A stretch of DNA of 47,689 nucleotides from Helochares maculicollis (GCA_033557835.1 JAWQRO010000228.1:1-47689), one strand, 5' to 3'; positions 34,944 through 45,506 are shown, counted from the first letter of the stretch. A program made the numbers and translations. Notes: generated by a model not told the origin, from the sequence alone.

Positions 34944-37926
34944 ATTTATATTAGCAATTTGAAATGATTTTCCAAGAAATGGGTCCACTATAAAACATAT
35001 ACGAGGTTTAATATCAAATATTGCTATATTCTGTGTATGAGCTTATATCCTTATAATTTCTGAATGAATTATAAAATATATCACATATAATTGAAATATA
35101 AAATGTTGCATAACGAAATGTGTTTTATAAAAAGAATTGTTTTGCCATGAATCAAAGGGCAGCTATTTATACAATTCGGCAAAAATCGTTTTGGTCTTCT
35201 CTTCGTTCTGCTATCCTATTACGAGCACAAAATTTTGCACTTCAAGTTTGCAGTGAGCTCTGCATATTTCTGAAACGTCCTTGAGAGCTTATTGTATGTA
35301 TTATAAAACCCCTTCAATTCTTATAATTTCGAAGATATAAGCAATTTAGTATTTATTAAATGCTTCGTTTTAAAAAGGAATTTGAATCATCAGGTCGGAT
35401 TCCCCTGACAGAAAAGAAATTTACTGACAATCCTTTGCCAACAAAAATGCATTTGGAGTTGAACGATTTTTAGCAATTTTATTAATCTAACAAAATAATA
35501 GGAATGTATTCTTTATAATCAGAGAACTCCACAATACTAAAGATATCCAGGTAATCAGTTTACAAACCGATAAAAAGTCTACACTTTTTCGATAACCAAG
35601 CGCTAAGTTTCAATCCTCCTCTTCTTTATATTACGCTGATTTGATAGTAATTAAAATTTTATATCTTTGACAGTAAAATAAACAACTCTGCAGTGTATTT
35701 ATATGAGTACTAGTTATTTTTACAACAGAGTATAACCATGCTTATATTAGTGTGGACTCAACAAAATTGTATTTTGGCCCTCATTCTTCACATATCTGCC
35801 TTTTTAACATACCTTCTATTCAACATATTCAACTCCAAACTATATATCTAAATTTTATCCTTAATAGAGAGTACTAATTGTTTTGTCATACTAAAACTAA
35901 AACTATTTTAGAATATATTAAGGGATAAAAGAGACCAACTGTCAATGCCATTAAAAATAATCTGCCAAATAATAAGAGCTATTGCAAAAAAACAGGATCT
36001 ATGAAGATCTATGAAGATCAAAGGCTGTTAGTATTCTCATGTTGCAGCCAATCTTGTATTTCTTTATTTAATGTAAACTTCTCATTAGAAACACCTACCT
36101 TTTGTGAGACATCAGTGTCATGACAAAACTTCAACCAAATCTCCATATAGTCAATTTGTGTAGTCAGATATTGCAAAAGCGTAATTTTTACTGTTTAGTT
36201 GTCGCGCTCGCAAAACCGTTCACGCCCTAAGATGCAAGGAACAAATATTACTAAGAATTGTCAAACCGAATACTTCTTAGTTTTATTTTAATGTCAAGCA
36301 AATGCAATTTCATTTATTTGCAAATTGTATAATTTCACAATGTCCGCAATTTACCGAAATCTATTATTTAAATGAGTAACATAGAAAAAGAACTGTAAAG
36401 AAGGGCACTAATAATTTGGCAAAGGAATATTCCGCCTTTAAAGATGGTTTCTTCTTTTAAGTCCCATATTTTACTTCCGACTAGAATTTAAATTGTGAAA
36501 CAAAAGAGTGATTATTAGTCTGTTCTGAAATTTCCTAGGATCGTCAAATATCAACGTGAAAACAGGTGATCCAATTCTCCTTCCTTTCAATGGTTTTATA
36601 CAAAGAATACGACCCGTTTCTTTTCCAGGTACTGAGAATGTACACTTTGTTAAAATCTTTGACCTGTTAATGCTTCTGATCTCCTAATACTAGCACTTGA
36701 AATTTTGTGCAATATTGGTCCGTTGAAGAATGCAAATTCTGCTTTATCATATTAATACCAAAAATGCACACCACAAATAATAGTACGAAAAAGTAGTTTT
36801 TTGTACAAAATTCAATGATATATCCATTTTGCAAGCCAAAAACTGCAAAAATGTGCAAAATATTATGTTCTTGTATTAGGATATCAGAAGACCGAAGAGA
36901 CTGCGGAGAACAAGATTTTAGAAGAATTATCTTCTTATTAGCTAGAACAGAAACTGGTCATTGTGTTTTCATGAGACGTAGGGATACTTTTTCGAGTGGT
37001 CATTGGGGCATGGTAATCGAGGCGGAGAATTGCTATTCAATGCCAACCTCCCTGCTAACATATATTTAAAATGGTCCTTCCAAGAAATTTTAAAGCAACA
37101 CCACGATCCTTTTTTTCGCCCTCAAGTAATTCGAAATAGACAACCTTCGGAATATCCATTATAGTTCTCTAATTAATTCACTAATTCCAAAAATCCAAAA
37201 TCCAATGGGTACAAAGATAAATCCTGTTTAATTATTTATTAATCTACTGTTTGTGAACTGATTTGTAGTATTTAAAAAAGATTCCATAACTTAGGCCAAT
37301 GTTCAACTGTGTCCAACTCTCCTTTATCCTACCCTAATATTCTACTAATTTATGTGTTTGATAATTTATCCATTTTTGTTGTTTGAAAACAACTATTTAG
37401 GCCACAGAATATTATTAATTCGAACCAGTTTCCATTTTAGTCTAGCATATTTTTGATGTTCAAGACTGCGTAAAATCATATCAAGAAGATTTTTAATATT
37501 CTGTTTTTTTCCCAACGATCTGTGGCCAAAGTAAAACTTGCCAATTCAAGGTACTATCTGAACCTTAATTACAAGACAATAAATACTACCAAATACTTGT
37601 TGTCTAGCTCCAGTAAGTTAAGAATGAGTTGACGAAAGTTTTCTAAAATGCAGCTCTTCTAAACAGTTTAACAGTTAAACATTCCTTGCGAGAGAATTAA
37701 GAAGTAGTGCTATATATTATATTAGTGTATAGTACATTGCAGCAAAAATGACATATTTCTAAAAAAGTTATCTATTTAATTCTATCATTAAGTGTCTCCT
37801 TCTAAAAATTACAGTACAAGTAAGTGTAGTTTGTCATAAATACTTACCCATCAGTTTGATAACAGCATATTAGATATTTAAAGAATAATTTGACTTTGTT
37901 TCAGATATAATACTGGTCAAGAAAAT
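34944..37926. other. 3' flank of Pde11, nothing firm
   Basis: AT-rich. No clear AATAAA lies close to the stop codon. An 84-codon frame at 36815-37069 lies in a slightly GC-richer patch but shows no motif or splice context. No transposon ends recognised. Confidence 0.4.
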
Positions 37927-39535
37927 AAAGGTGTTGCAGAATTAATTTCCAATTTTCAACCCACATGTAAAGAACTCCAATGTGACCACGACCTGGTATT
38001 TTCTATGTATAAATAAAAATGCTGAAAATTTGACTAATTTGCGACTCCTGGCATAATTGAAATAATACCAATAGACCATGCTGGGTTAAAAAATATTATA
38101 CACACAACGGAAGCTGTATTGCTATAAAATTAACCTCATCACAATCAAACACGTCGTTAGATCCTTCAAAACCACGACATTAATTTTTTTCATGGGCGCA
38201 AAACCGTTCTTATCAAAGAGAAACAGAAAAAGAACATAAACAATCATTAAAGTCAAATTTTATAGCTCCGCGTTTTATCGAATCATTTAAAACAGAACGT
38301 GACCTCGAAAAAAGATCGCTTTGCATTACTATCTTCCGCCCCAAGAAAAGTGATTACATCATACATCATACATCGCAAACTAACGTCACCTTCATCTCTA
38401 TAAAAATATCAGTATCGCAATCAAAACAAAGCGGTAGAACTCACGAGATAAAATTATTTCCCGAATAAAGAACCTTCCTAATAACATACAGACAGAAATA
38501 AGAACATTAACAAACATTTAAGTAAAATTTTATTCGAGCGTGTTGTTTTTTTGAAATGAAGATCGAACGTGACCTCTAAAGAATATCGCTTAATATTTTC
38601 GCCGCAAGAAGGGTGGTTACATCATACATCGCAAACTAAACAATAACTTAATTGTCGACATTCTTTACAAATCCATGTTATTGCGACGACAGGAAAATAT
38701 GCACCGCTTCTCTTGCATCTGTGGTTGTAAATTTATTGCACTTTACGTTGTTTGATGAGCATCCTTCTTCATTTTTATCACATTGCATAGTGATGTTTTT
38801 TTTTATTTCGTGCTTAGTAAGTTCAGCTGATTTGCATATTATTAAATATGTCTTTCTTTGAATAAGGCATAAAGAAAAGTTTAGCTTACTTACGTAATAG
38901 TAAATAATGTATTAAAAACGCAAAGCCTTTCGTTAAATTAAAAAGTCTATCTTTACTAACAAATATAAAAAATAAAATCAATAAAAAGTATACAAATAAC
39001 GTAACCTATTAAAAAAATACATGGAATCTAATAAAAATTACATCTCAGCTATTAAAAGCAATCAGTTGAACATAAAACCAAATACCACAACATTAACCAG
39101 GGACATATACAAACAAAATTAATTTATGAAAAAACAAAAATTCTGCGCGTGGAGAATGTAAGAAAACATTTTCTGCTGAAAACAAAATGTGATAGATTAA
39201 GAGAGTGTACCTTACAATATGGTTCAAAATCCGACCAAATATGTGGCGCATTATTTTCCTCTCCGGTTGAAATTTATTGGGGTGTTAACTTTTTTGGCTT
39301 GTCTTTATTATTTTTTTTTTTTCAACGAGGGTGTTAAATTATTATTTCAGTCAGTTTCGAGTCCAGATGCTTTAAACGTAAAGAAGAAGATGATTTTTTG
39401 AAATACCGATAAAATCCGTCTGTATATGTAGTTAATATCTTGGTTACTAATTATGCCCCAAATTGCAAACAAAAACCTATCGCTTATTATATCTTATATC
39501 TCCACCCCTTTAAATTTTCTAACTTAATTTTTACT
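37927..39535 (-). mobile_element. non-autonomous repeat element R, copy B (inverted relative to copy A)
   Basis: Reverse-complement counterpart of 8629-10036. It starts at GGTGTTGCAGAATTAATTTC and ends near CCACCCCTTTAAATTTTCTA. Landmarks shared with copy A include CCAATGTGACCACGACCTG, TCCTGGCATAATTGA, ATACCAATAGACCATGC, TCGAGTCCAGATGC and AACCTATCGCTTATTAT. Copy B carries about 300 extra bases at 38921-39230 where copy A has about 20, so one gained or lost a segment. No transposase. Confidence 0.7.
38374..38890. repeat. two tandem units of about 257 bp inside element R-B
   Basis: GCAAACTAA occurs at 38374 and 38631, each preceded by a TACATCATACATC and GCAAGAA-type block. It is the complement of the tandem units in copy A. 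Confidence 0.75.
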
Positions 39536-39611
39536 ACTAACACTTGGCATGCGAGCAACGTATTTTTACTTTTTTTTTGCAATTTGTCACTAAAGCGGGG
39601 GTCATGTAAAT

Positions 39612-39673
39612 GTACGTATTTAGTAGATTTGTGGTGGATACCCGCTAACCACACAAATCTACGAAATACGTAC
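39612..39673. repeat. hairpin: 24-bp stem, 12-base loop
   Basis: The left arm GTACGTATTTAGTAGATTTG and onwards is the near-perfect complement of the right arm ending CGAAATACGTAC. There are one or two mismatches, around a loop GGATACCCGCTA. It lies between element R-B and the piggyBac remnant, and may be part of a small palindromic transposon. Confidence 0.85.
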
Positions 39674-39713
39674 GATGATGACATGTATCTGTGACTATAT
39701 GTACAATGTACAT

Positions 39714-39758
39714 GTTGAATTGTACTTTTTTTAATGCATATATAGTGTACAATTCAAC
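39714..39758. repeat. perfect 12-bp inverted repeat
   Basis: GTTGAATTGTAC at 39714 and GTACAATTCAAC at 39747, with 21 bases between. The right half is also part of the piggyBac reading frame that follows, so the symmetry may be partly coincidental. Confidence 0.8.
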
Positions 39759-40051
39759 AAAGACGCAAAAAATACGGTACGAAAAATTTTTGCACGCCAT
39801 CGCCCTGTATTGGGTTACTGATGAGCTACCTGAAATCAGCACTGAAAAACCACGGAAAATAATATTAAAAGGCGACCCTCTTGGAAGATTATCCATGGAT
39901 ATGCGCAAACATACATTGGAGAAAATTGTTGGTGCCGGAAAGGAAAAAATCCACAAAGACAATGTCGCGTGTGCGCAGCTACAAAAAGCTACAGAGGAAA
40001 ATGCTTCGAACGGTACCATACTGTAAAAAACTATTAACACGTTATCGGCTC
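39724..40051 (+). pseudogene. piggyBac-type transposase, C-terminal fragment with frameshift
   Basis: The frame reads FFNAYIVYNSTKTQ, KFLHAIALYWVTDELPE, then GDPLGRLSMDMRKHTLEKIV and GAGKEKIHKDN. After a shift of one base it continues CRVCAATKSYRGKCFERYHT and VKNY, then a stop. This order matches the end of piggyBac transposases: the last helices of the catalytic region, the GDP.GRLS..M..H linker, and the cysteine-rich zinc-binding tail with CFE.YHT at the end. Most tail cysteines that should lie between CRVC and CFE are missing. The N-terminal domains and catalytic aspartates are absent upstream. No TTAA-flanked ends were located. A dead fragment. Confidence 0.7.
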
Positions 40052-41290
40052 CACTTGTAGTTGTAAAATGAAATGTAAAATAAGAAAAGGTTCGTTCATA
40101 AAAACGAAGAGGTTTTCGATTTACTGTGATCCTTCTGAATAACTAAACTTTCGCGCGATTCACGAAAAAACGTCCGCTGGACGCCTAATTCTGAGGCGAA
40201 GTATGCCCACATGACAAGTGTTAATTACACAAGCTATGTAATAGAAAGGTTGACACTCTAGACATTCTCCGTCTCATTTTACCATAAGCTATGAATCTGC
40301 CGGAAAAAGAAGAAAGGTTGTTAGAACAGAAAAGAATTATTTTATACGTTTTACTTGGAAGTTCATAAAATAAAGATAATATTATCCTGAAAAACCTAAT
40401 CGGCAAATATTTACAACAAAAGCTCATTAATAATTTGTCTATATTCTACATATTTACCAAACACGTAAAATCTTCTGCCGTATAAAATGTCATTAGCAGT
40501 TAAAAACTGCTGCTGATTTACAATTCGTGTAATGCAATCCTCCGCATTCTGGTAAAAGGGCAACATGTGACAGAACAAAATCAAAGGATTTTAAAACGTT
40601 TCCCACAATATTTCCATATAAAGCATGTTACCAGTAAACATATTAAGCTTTGAGCAAAATAATTCATAAAGTTGCATTTTTCTATGTAGATATGTGATTT
40701 CTAAAGAGAGGAATATATCTGGAATTAATATTTTAAATATATTATTTGTCTGTTTTATGAATACTTCAGTGTTCTCAGAAAAATTTCTCAGTATCTTAAC
40801 TAAATTAAAGATTAAGTTTTACGAATATTTTGTGTGGTATTACAATTGAGTTGTCAGACGAAAAATAATACATAAAATAAAAACACAGTTTAAACGTCTA
40901 TAATATTGCAAAGGAAACTGAAGTAAGCGCAATCAATCATTTTTGTAGTTATGGATTTGACATCTTTCCAATAAATTATTAGATGAGCATTTCAAGTAAC
41001 GAAGTTACAAAAAAAATGTAATATCTCCTCTCAATACTTACCTTTAAAACGTCTACTTTTATAATTGCCATTGTAATTGCTCTTCTGACTTACCTGCTTT
41101 TATAAAGGAACTTTTCAGTAGCGAAACTTGTAGATTTGATCTTATAGTCTTTCGTTGCAAAAAAAATCTATGTATCTATGATAAAATATTCACTTATTTC
41201 AAAATTTACTTTGTCTAAGTAAAGAGACAAATTAAATGTCAAATTCACAATAAAAACTAACACTTCACAAGTATGTAATCGAAATTCTTA
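40052..41290. other. intergenic DNA, nothing recognised
   Basis: AT-rich. No thioredoxin-type exon is seen that could precede the PDI-like exon at 41291. No repeat family recognised. Confidence 0.45.
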
Positions 41291-41295
41291 GTTTA

Positions 41296-41670
41296 ATGAC
41301 ATCTTCCGGCGAAACTCCTCCCCCCGACTGGGGCTCTGATGGAGACACAACAGTTGTGCATCTAAACCCTGAAAATTTCCACTCGTTCCTAACGCAGACC
41401 AAACATGCTCTAGTTATATTTTATGCTTCCTGGTGCTCACATTGCAAGAAGGCCAAACCAGAATTCGCAGCAGCAGCAGACAAACTAAAAGATAAAGAAA
41501 ACATTGCTTTCGCTGCCATTGATTGCGTAGCATATCCTGAAATTTGCAAAGCCCATCAAGTGGAACAATATCCGACCATTCGATATTTTAAGCACTACAA
41601 AGTTATGAAAAATTATACGGGTGCCACCAACGAAAAAGGATTTTACAACTTCATGATGGATAAATCTTAA
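41296..41670 (+). CDS. PDIA5-like thioredoxin-fold domain (terminal exon or orphan copy)
   Basis: 124 intact codons from the ATG. Residues 20-120 form one thioredoxin domain with active site WCSHC (Cys47, Cys50; the usual PDI motif is CGHC), FYASWCSHCKKAKPEF, AAIDCVAYPEICKAHQV, and the cis-proline in YPTIRYF (Pro93). The proline-rich lead GETPPPDW and the pattern HALV.FYA.WC.HCK..KPEF resemble the last of the thioredoxin domains in PDIA5 proteins, which fold secretory proteins in the ER. There is no signal peptide and no KDEL-type end (it ends FMMDKS). TTCTTAG at 41285-41291 could be a splice acceptor, and reading from it gives LMTSSGETPPP, where LM would fit the end of a preceding domain. 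No earlier PDI exon is visible in the window. Either upstream exons are very distant or this is a partial duplicate. Confidence 0.8.
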   Translation: MTSSGETPPPDWGSDGDTTVVHLNPENFHSFLTQTKHALVIFYASWCSHCKKAKPEFAAAADKLKDKENIAFAAIDCVAYPEICKAHQVEQYPTIRYFKHYKVMKNYTGATNEKGFYNFMMDKS

Positions 41671-41692
41671 ACAATACAACTGTAACTTTTTA

Positions 41693-41698
41693 AATAAA
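41693..41698 (+). terminator. AATAAA polyadenylation signal of the PDI-like exon
   Basis: AATAAA lies 22 bases past the stop codon, with a T-rich stretch downstream. It suggests that the exon is transcribed. Confidence 0.6.
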
Positions 41699-41809
41699 CT
41701 GTTTCGGCCGTGCTTCTTTTCCTTATTTGATATCCTTTAGTAGTAACATCAGCTGACGATAGTTATGGTAGACACAATCAGTAAGAAGATGAATTTTAAA
41801 TGGGATATA

Positions 41810-41815
41810 TTTATT
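41810..41815 (-). terminator. AATAAA signal of the minus-strand membrane-protein gene
   Basis: Complement of TTTATT, 77 bases past the stop at 41893. It faces the plus-strand signal at 41693-41698, so the two genes converge with about 110 bp between their signals. Confidence 0.6.
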
Positions 41816-41892
41816 GATTTTCTTCTATCTAATAATCAAAATTACATTTTACTCTTCGATTTGATCACATTTTAAAAAACTTTTTGACAAGT

Positions 41893-42204
41893 TTACTTTT
41901 CCGTTTTATCTTTCGGATCTTTCTTTCGATGTATATCTGCAAAACAAAATTATTTTACTTAAAATCTAGTTCTAATATTTCTTTTGCACTTTAATGATTA
42001 GTAGTGAATTGATAAATATAAAAAAAAATGCTTACACTGAAGATATGTAATTATAAATATTAAAATTACAACTAGTAGGAGTTGAAAAAACACTTTCCAA
42101 CTAGGTCTTTGGGGCTGTCTTGCAGAGTGTAAAATGAGAGGATCGTCTTCAAATTTGTCAGGATGCCTGTGGATTTGGAAAAGAGCTTCTTTTGATGAAA
42201 TCAT
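41893..42204 (-). CDS. small single-pass membrane protein, 70 aa, two exons (cluster gene 1)
   Basis: Exon 1 is 42204-42036, the intron 42035-41937 (99 bp, GTAAGC...TTTTGCAG), exon 2 41936-41893. The frame starts MISSKEALFQIHRHPD. An acidic dileucine-like motif EDDPLI spans residues 19-24. A positive segment RQPQRPSWK precedes one membrane span of about 18 residues (FQLLLVVILIFIITYLQ). The intron interrupts the codon right after the span (phase 1), and exon 2 adds a basic tail IHRKKDPKDKTEK. There is no cleavable signal peptide. Promoter and polyadenylation signal are both in place. I do not recognise the family. Orientation is not certain; the basic residues on both sides leave it open. An endosomal or lysosomal protein is an inference from the motif only. 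Confidence 0.75.
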
Positions 42205-42245
42205 ACTGGTTAGTTGGGAAGAAACCGTTTCGATAAGATGACAAC

Positions 42246-42280
42246 AAATGATGTGAGTACTTTCCAGAAGCCTTTTTATA
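42246..42280 (-). promoter_or_regulatory. TATA box plus initiator of cluster gene 1
   Basis: On the minus strand TATAAAAAGG begins at 42280, and TCATTT, which fits the arthropod initiator TCAKTY, has its A at 42249. That puts the TATA start at -31, the expected distance. The resulting 5' leader is 45 bases to the ATG at 42204. Confidence 0.6.
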
Positions 42281-42498
42281 AGTACTACGGGCTTGGGAAT
42301 ACAAGCAAAGAAAATAAAATGATTATATTTGTTAGTTTTTCGATTATAATGTAATTTAAGTTATCATTTTGTTTACTGAAATTGTCCGTTAACATAAACA
42401 ATACCTGGTACTTTTTGGATGTACAAATATGATAAAACAAAATCAAGACAGTCATTTTATTCATTTACATTGGAATTGTAAAGAAAAATGACAAGACA

Positions 42499-42630
42499 AT
42501 GTATACAAATGCAATTAGCAAGGCACTTATTGCTTTTCTAACTGCAATTGGTGTCGTATTTGTGTGGCAGAAAAATAATGTTGACGCTGATATAGGCCCA
42601 TTCTATATTATCGATATAACATACTTATAG
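42499..42630 (+). CDS. doubtful 43-aa membrane microprotein frame
   Basis: The ATG at 42499 opens 43 codons: MYTNAISKALIAFLTAIGVV, then FVWQKNNVDADIGPFYIID and a short end. One hydrophobic helix (residues 9-23) is followed by a hydrophilic tail. A good acceptor-like TCTTTTCTTTTCAG ends at 42648, just past the stop. No donor, promoter or similarity supports it, so this may be chance. Confidence 0.2.
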   Translation: MYTNAISKALIAFLTAIGVVFVWQKNNVDADIGPFYIIDITYL

Positions 42631-42648
42631 TCCTCTTTTCTTTTCAGA

Positions 42649-43727
42649 CTCTTGTCACAAACTGAACTTCAACATATTTCAGATTTTATCAATATTTCGA
42701 GCTGGTTCTTATTTATGACAAAGTTTATATTTGGTTGTCTTAAATTATTACTACCGATGCTTAAAATCTATACATTTATACCTTTAATGTTGATGGTTGA
42801 ATCTAATGTTCAATTTGTTCCTTTAATCTTGTCAACTTGATATTTTGAATACTAAATTTTGCGGTTTTAATCCTTAATTTTTTTGTCTGCACTTTAGATT
42901 TCTGATTTTATCAAAACTACTTTTCATGTAAAAAATATGCTAGTTTTACTAAAATTGTCTTTTCACTCTGTTCATAATATTTTTCCAATTTTCACTTTTA
43001 CCAAGCGTAAGTATAATTATCACAAAGAAGCTGAACCTGTTCCAATTCTTCGGTGTCCTTTGCTGCTGTTTAAAATGGTTATTGACATCATATTTCTTAC
43101 TGCGTTTTCTAGTTGCTTTGTTCCTCATCTGCCAGTAGCCCAAATTATTGGTTTATCTTTTAAGGTCTTAACGTTTCTGATTGTTCATTATAATAAAAAT
43201 GGAAAATCGAAAATAAAAATGAAACTATGAGGAGAAATTGAAAGCTATAGGTCACAGAAAATTTTAAAAGAAAGAACAGATACAGATAGACATGAAGGAA
43301 AGAGACAGTACACTTGAAGCTATACATAAATGAAGACTGAAAAAGAGACTTTATATACAAACAGCAAGCAGAAGAAGAAGCATCAGGGAACTCAAAATAT
43401 TAAAAATGAGGAAACAATAAACAGTCTACTCAAAAAATACTATAAAAGAATTCAGAAATAACGGAAAAGAAATGATTCAAAAGATAGTGAATAACAACTT
43501 TACTATTTCCATCCCCCTAGTAGCGAAATTTCTAAAATTCGCTACATGGGCCATTAAGACAAAGAATCTTGAATCTCAATTCAACTGTTTAAGCTAGACT
43601 TCATGAATAAAAGAGACACTCAGGATGGTTTCATTTATATGTTTAGATGTTAATACTTTTATATTATAGTTGCCAGAAAACTAAGCTAAAAATATTTCAT
43701 GCAAATAAAATTTATAATTAAAAACAA
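42649..43727. other. no gene recognised; strand-biased composition
   Basis: The plus strand changes from T-rich (42650-43100) to purine-rich (43230-43510, many AGAAGA, AAAGAG runs). Frames on both strands have no motif. Possibly remains of a retroelement. Confidence 0.3.
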
Positions 43728-43733
43728 TTTTAT
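43728..43733 (-). terminator. AATAAA signal of cluster gene 2
   Basis: Complement of TTTATT, 82 bases past the stop at 43816 on the minus strand. The spacing is nearly the same as in cluster gene 1. Confidence 0.55.
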
Positions 43734-43815
43734 TGGCACTAAATTATAAATAATAAATACGAAATTCTGGCAGTACGTTTTATGCAAGAGCAAATAAACA
43801 GCTATGTTGGTATGG

Positions 43816-44190
43816 TCATGAGATTTGAAGCTCTGGCTCTTCGTCTGGGCATGGTAAAATACTCGGCCAAGCATGTTCTGTAACTCAAAACTCATTAGCA
43901 AAAATTATTTTAATATTGTGGCAAAGCGTGCTTCATATGCTAAGCTTACCTATAATTAATAAATATACTCCTATGAAAATTATTAAAAATACAGCTAACG
44001 CAAAAAGAAACATCAAAAAATATTTTCCCCACAACTGCAACTTCATGATTCTTTGTGGTGTCCATATTGAACCGTTTACAACGCCCGAAGGTAAAAGAGA
44101 TAAGCGCTCAGTTGGTTGTCTCTCCACTGCTTCCACAGCTTTGTCAATTTTTACATTTCTAAAAGCAGAGAATGTTCCGAAATCTATCAT
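43816..44190 (-). CDS. small single-pass membrane protein, 100 aa, two coding exons (cluster gene 2)
   Basis: Exon 44190-43950, intron 43949-43878 (72 bp, GTAAGC...GAGTTACAG), exon 43877-43816. It starts MIDFGTFSAFRNVKIDKAVE. The acidic dileucine motif ERLSLL is at residues 28-33. A basic segment RIMKLQLWGK leads into a membrane span of about 24 residues (YFLMFLFALAVFLIIFIGVY). As in cluster gene 1, a phase-1 intron follows right after the span. The tail exon reads EHAWPSILPCPDEEPELQIS, acidic rather than basic. An in-frame TGA six codons upstream of the ATG fixes the start. A likely 5'-UTR intron (44337-44218, GTAAGTA...TTTTTTAG) lies upstream. Family not recognised. Confidence 0.7.
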
Positions 44191-44217
44191 ATTTAACAAT
44201 CATTGGTGTAGATGGTT

Positions 44218-44337
44218 CTAAAAAACAAATTTCAACATATAAAGTACAAATAAACAAAGTACAAATATTTGGATTTGTAATAATTGAGTATATATATATT
44301 ATTTCGATAAATCAAATAATAGGTTTTGTATACTTAC
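44218..44337 (-). other. probable 5'-UTR intron of cluster gene 2
   Basis: Minus-strand donor AGT|GTAAGTA at 44337 and acceptor GAAATTTGTTTTTTAG ending at 44218, 27 bases before the ATG. The acceptor is strong. The upstream exon itself is not delimited. Confidence 0.4.
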
Positions 44338-44338
44338 A

Positions 44339-45506
44339 CTCAAGTAGAGATTAAAAAAATTTATAATATTACTTATACATTCAACCTTGACGCCATCACA
44401 GATTAAGTGCAAATCGAGTATTTTTGTACACTTGACATAATAATTACGAGTTCTTTACTAGCTTAAACTATGTTGATAGATAACAAAGAAAAACAACTAT
44501 TTATTACTTTTCACTAAACACATGGCTTTCGATCTGTTGATACATTGATTTAAGTTTTATTTACGCTAAAGCGAAAACGCGGACATTGAGCTTGATATGG
44601 TTCAGTATAGATAAAATGAGTAGAACTTACTAGCAAGGAAGTTGATAAGAGTCAATGACTAATAACATAGTTTGTCCCTAAATATTAGCGCGCATGACAA
44701 AAGCAATATTTAATAGCTTAGGGTAGTGTGGCTTTTATCATTATTAGTGCACATAAATATTAGGATGTTAAAGTGTGCCTTCCCAATTATTCAACTATCA
44801 ATATCGCGCCGGATATAGCCCAGAAACACAACTTCTTAATTTTTGATTGTTTGAAATTATGACATTTTTTGTACAAAAAGGATCTAAATGGGGACATTTT
44901 TATTTATAAGCAAGTTCAATTTATAATATATAATAAACTTAAAACTTTCTAGACAGTATAAGTTGATTTTTACATTTTTGATATATGAAATTTTTTGATA
45001 TGTGTAATTTCTAACATTTTCTATTCCTTTCAGAAGTTTCTAAAGCATTGCTATACTTACAAAGTTGAATTAGCCTGACTATTGGATTTTGTAGAGTTAT
45101 TTAGTGTTATAAAATTTCTGCGAGCTTGTCATAATTTTACTACAATTATCATGAGTCACAAGTCAGCTAGCAAGATAATATCAGTTTTGTGCACGCTTGG
45201 CAAGGCTTCATCGCGAATCTTATTTATGATAGATTTTCAAAAGTCGATCAGAATTGAATATTTCTTACAAGATTATATTTTATTATTGGTTTTTATACTC
45301 TATTAGGCCCTTAAAAATCGTTTAAAATTCAACAAATATCGAAACGGTGCAAAAATTGTGAGTATTTTATAAAATATGATATTTGACTTGTGCTTATTTA
45401 TTAGTACTCTTAATGATTTTGCTACAGTCAATTCCATATATTAAAAGACTTCTCAGCGTTTATTGTTTTTAAATGATACAATAATTAATTGCTTAGACTT
45501 TTTTCT
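44339..45506. other. no gene recognised
   Basis: AT-rich. A strong acceptor-like CTATTCCTTTCAG ends near 45033 but no coding exon follows it convincingly. The two divergent cluster genes 2 and 3 may share regulatory sequence here. Confidence 0.35.

Noticed and set aside
36815..37069. 84-codon frame downstream of Pde11
   Set aside because: Considered as a missing PDI exon, but there is no CxxC thioredoxin motif, cis-proline or splice-site support.
39645..40040. 131-codon minus-strand frame
   Set aside because: It is the shadow of the plus-strand piggyBac fragment, whose conserved blocks settle the strand.
42937..43230. 97-codon plus-strand frame with hydrophobic stretches, and its minus-strand shadow
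   Set aside because: It has hydrophobic patches, but no splice sites placed as in the cluster genes, no promoter, and hydrophobicity expected from T-rich sequence.
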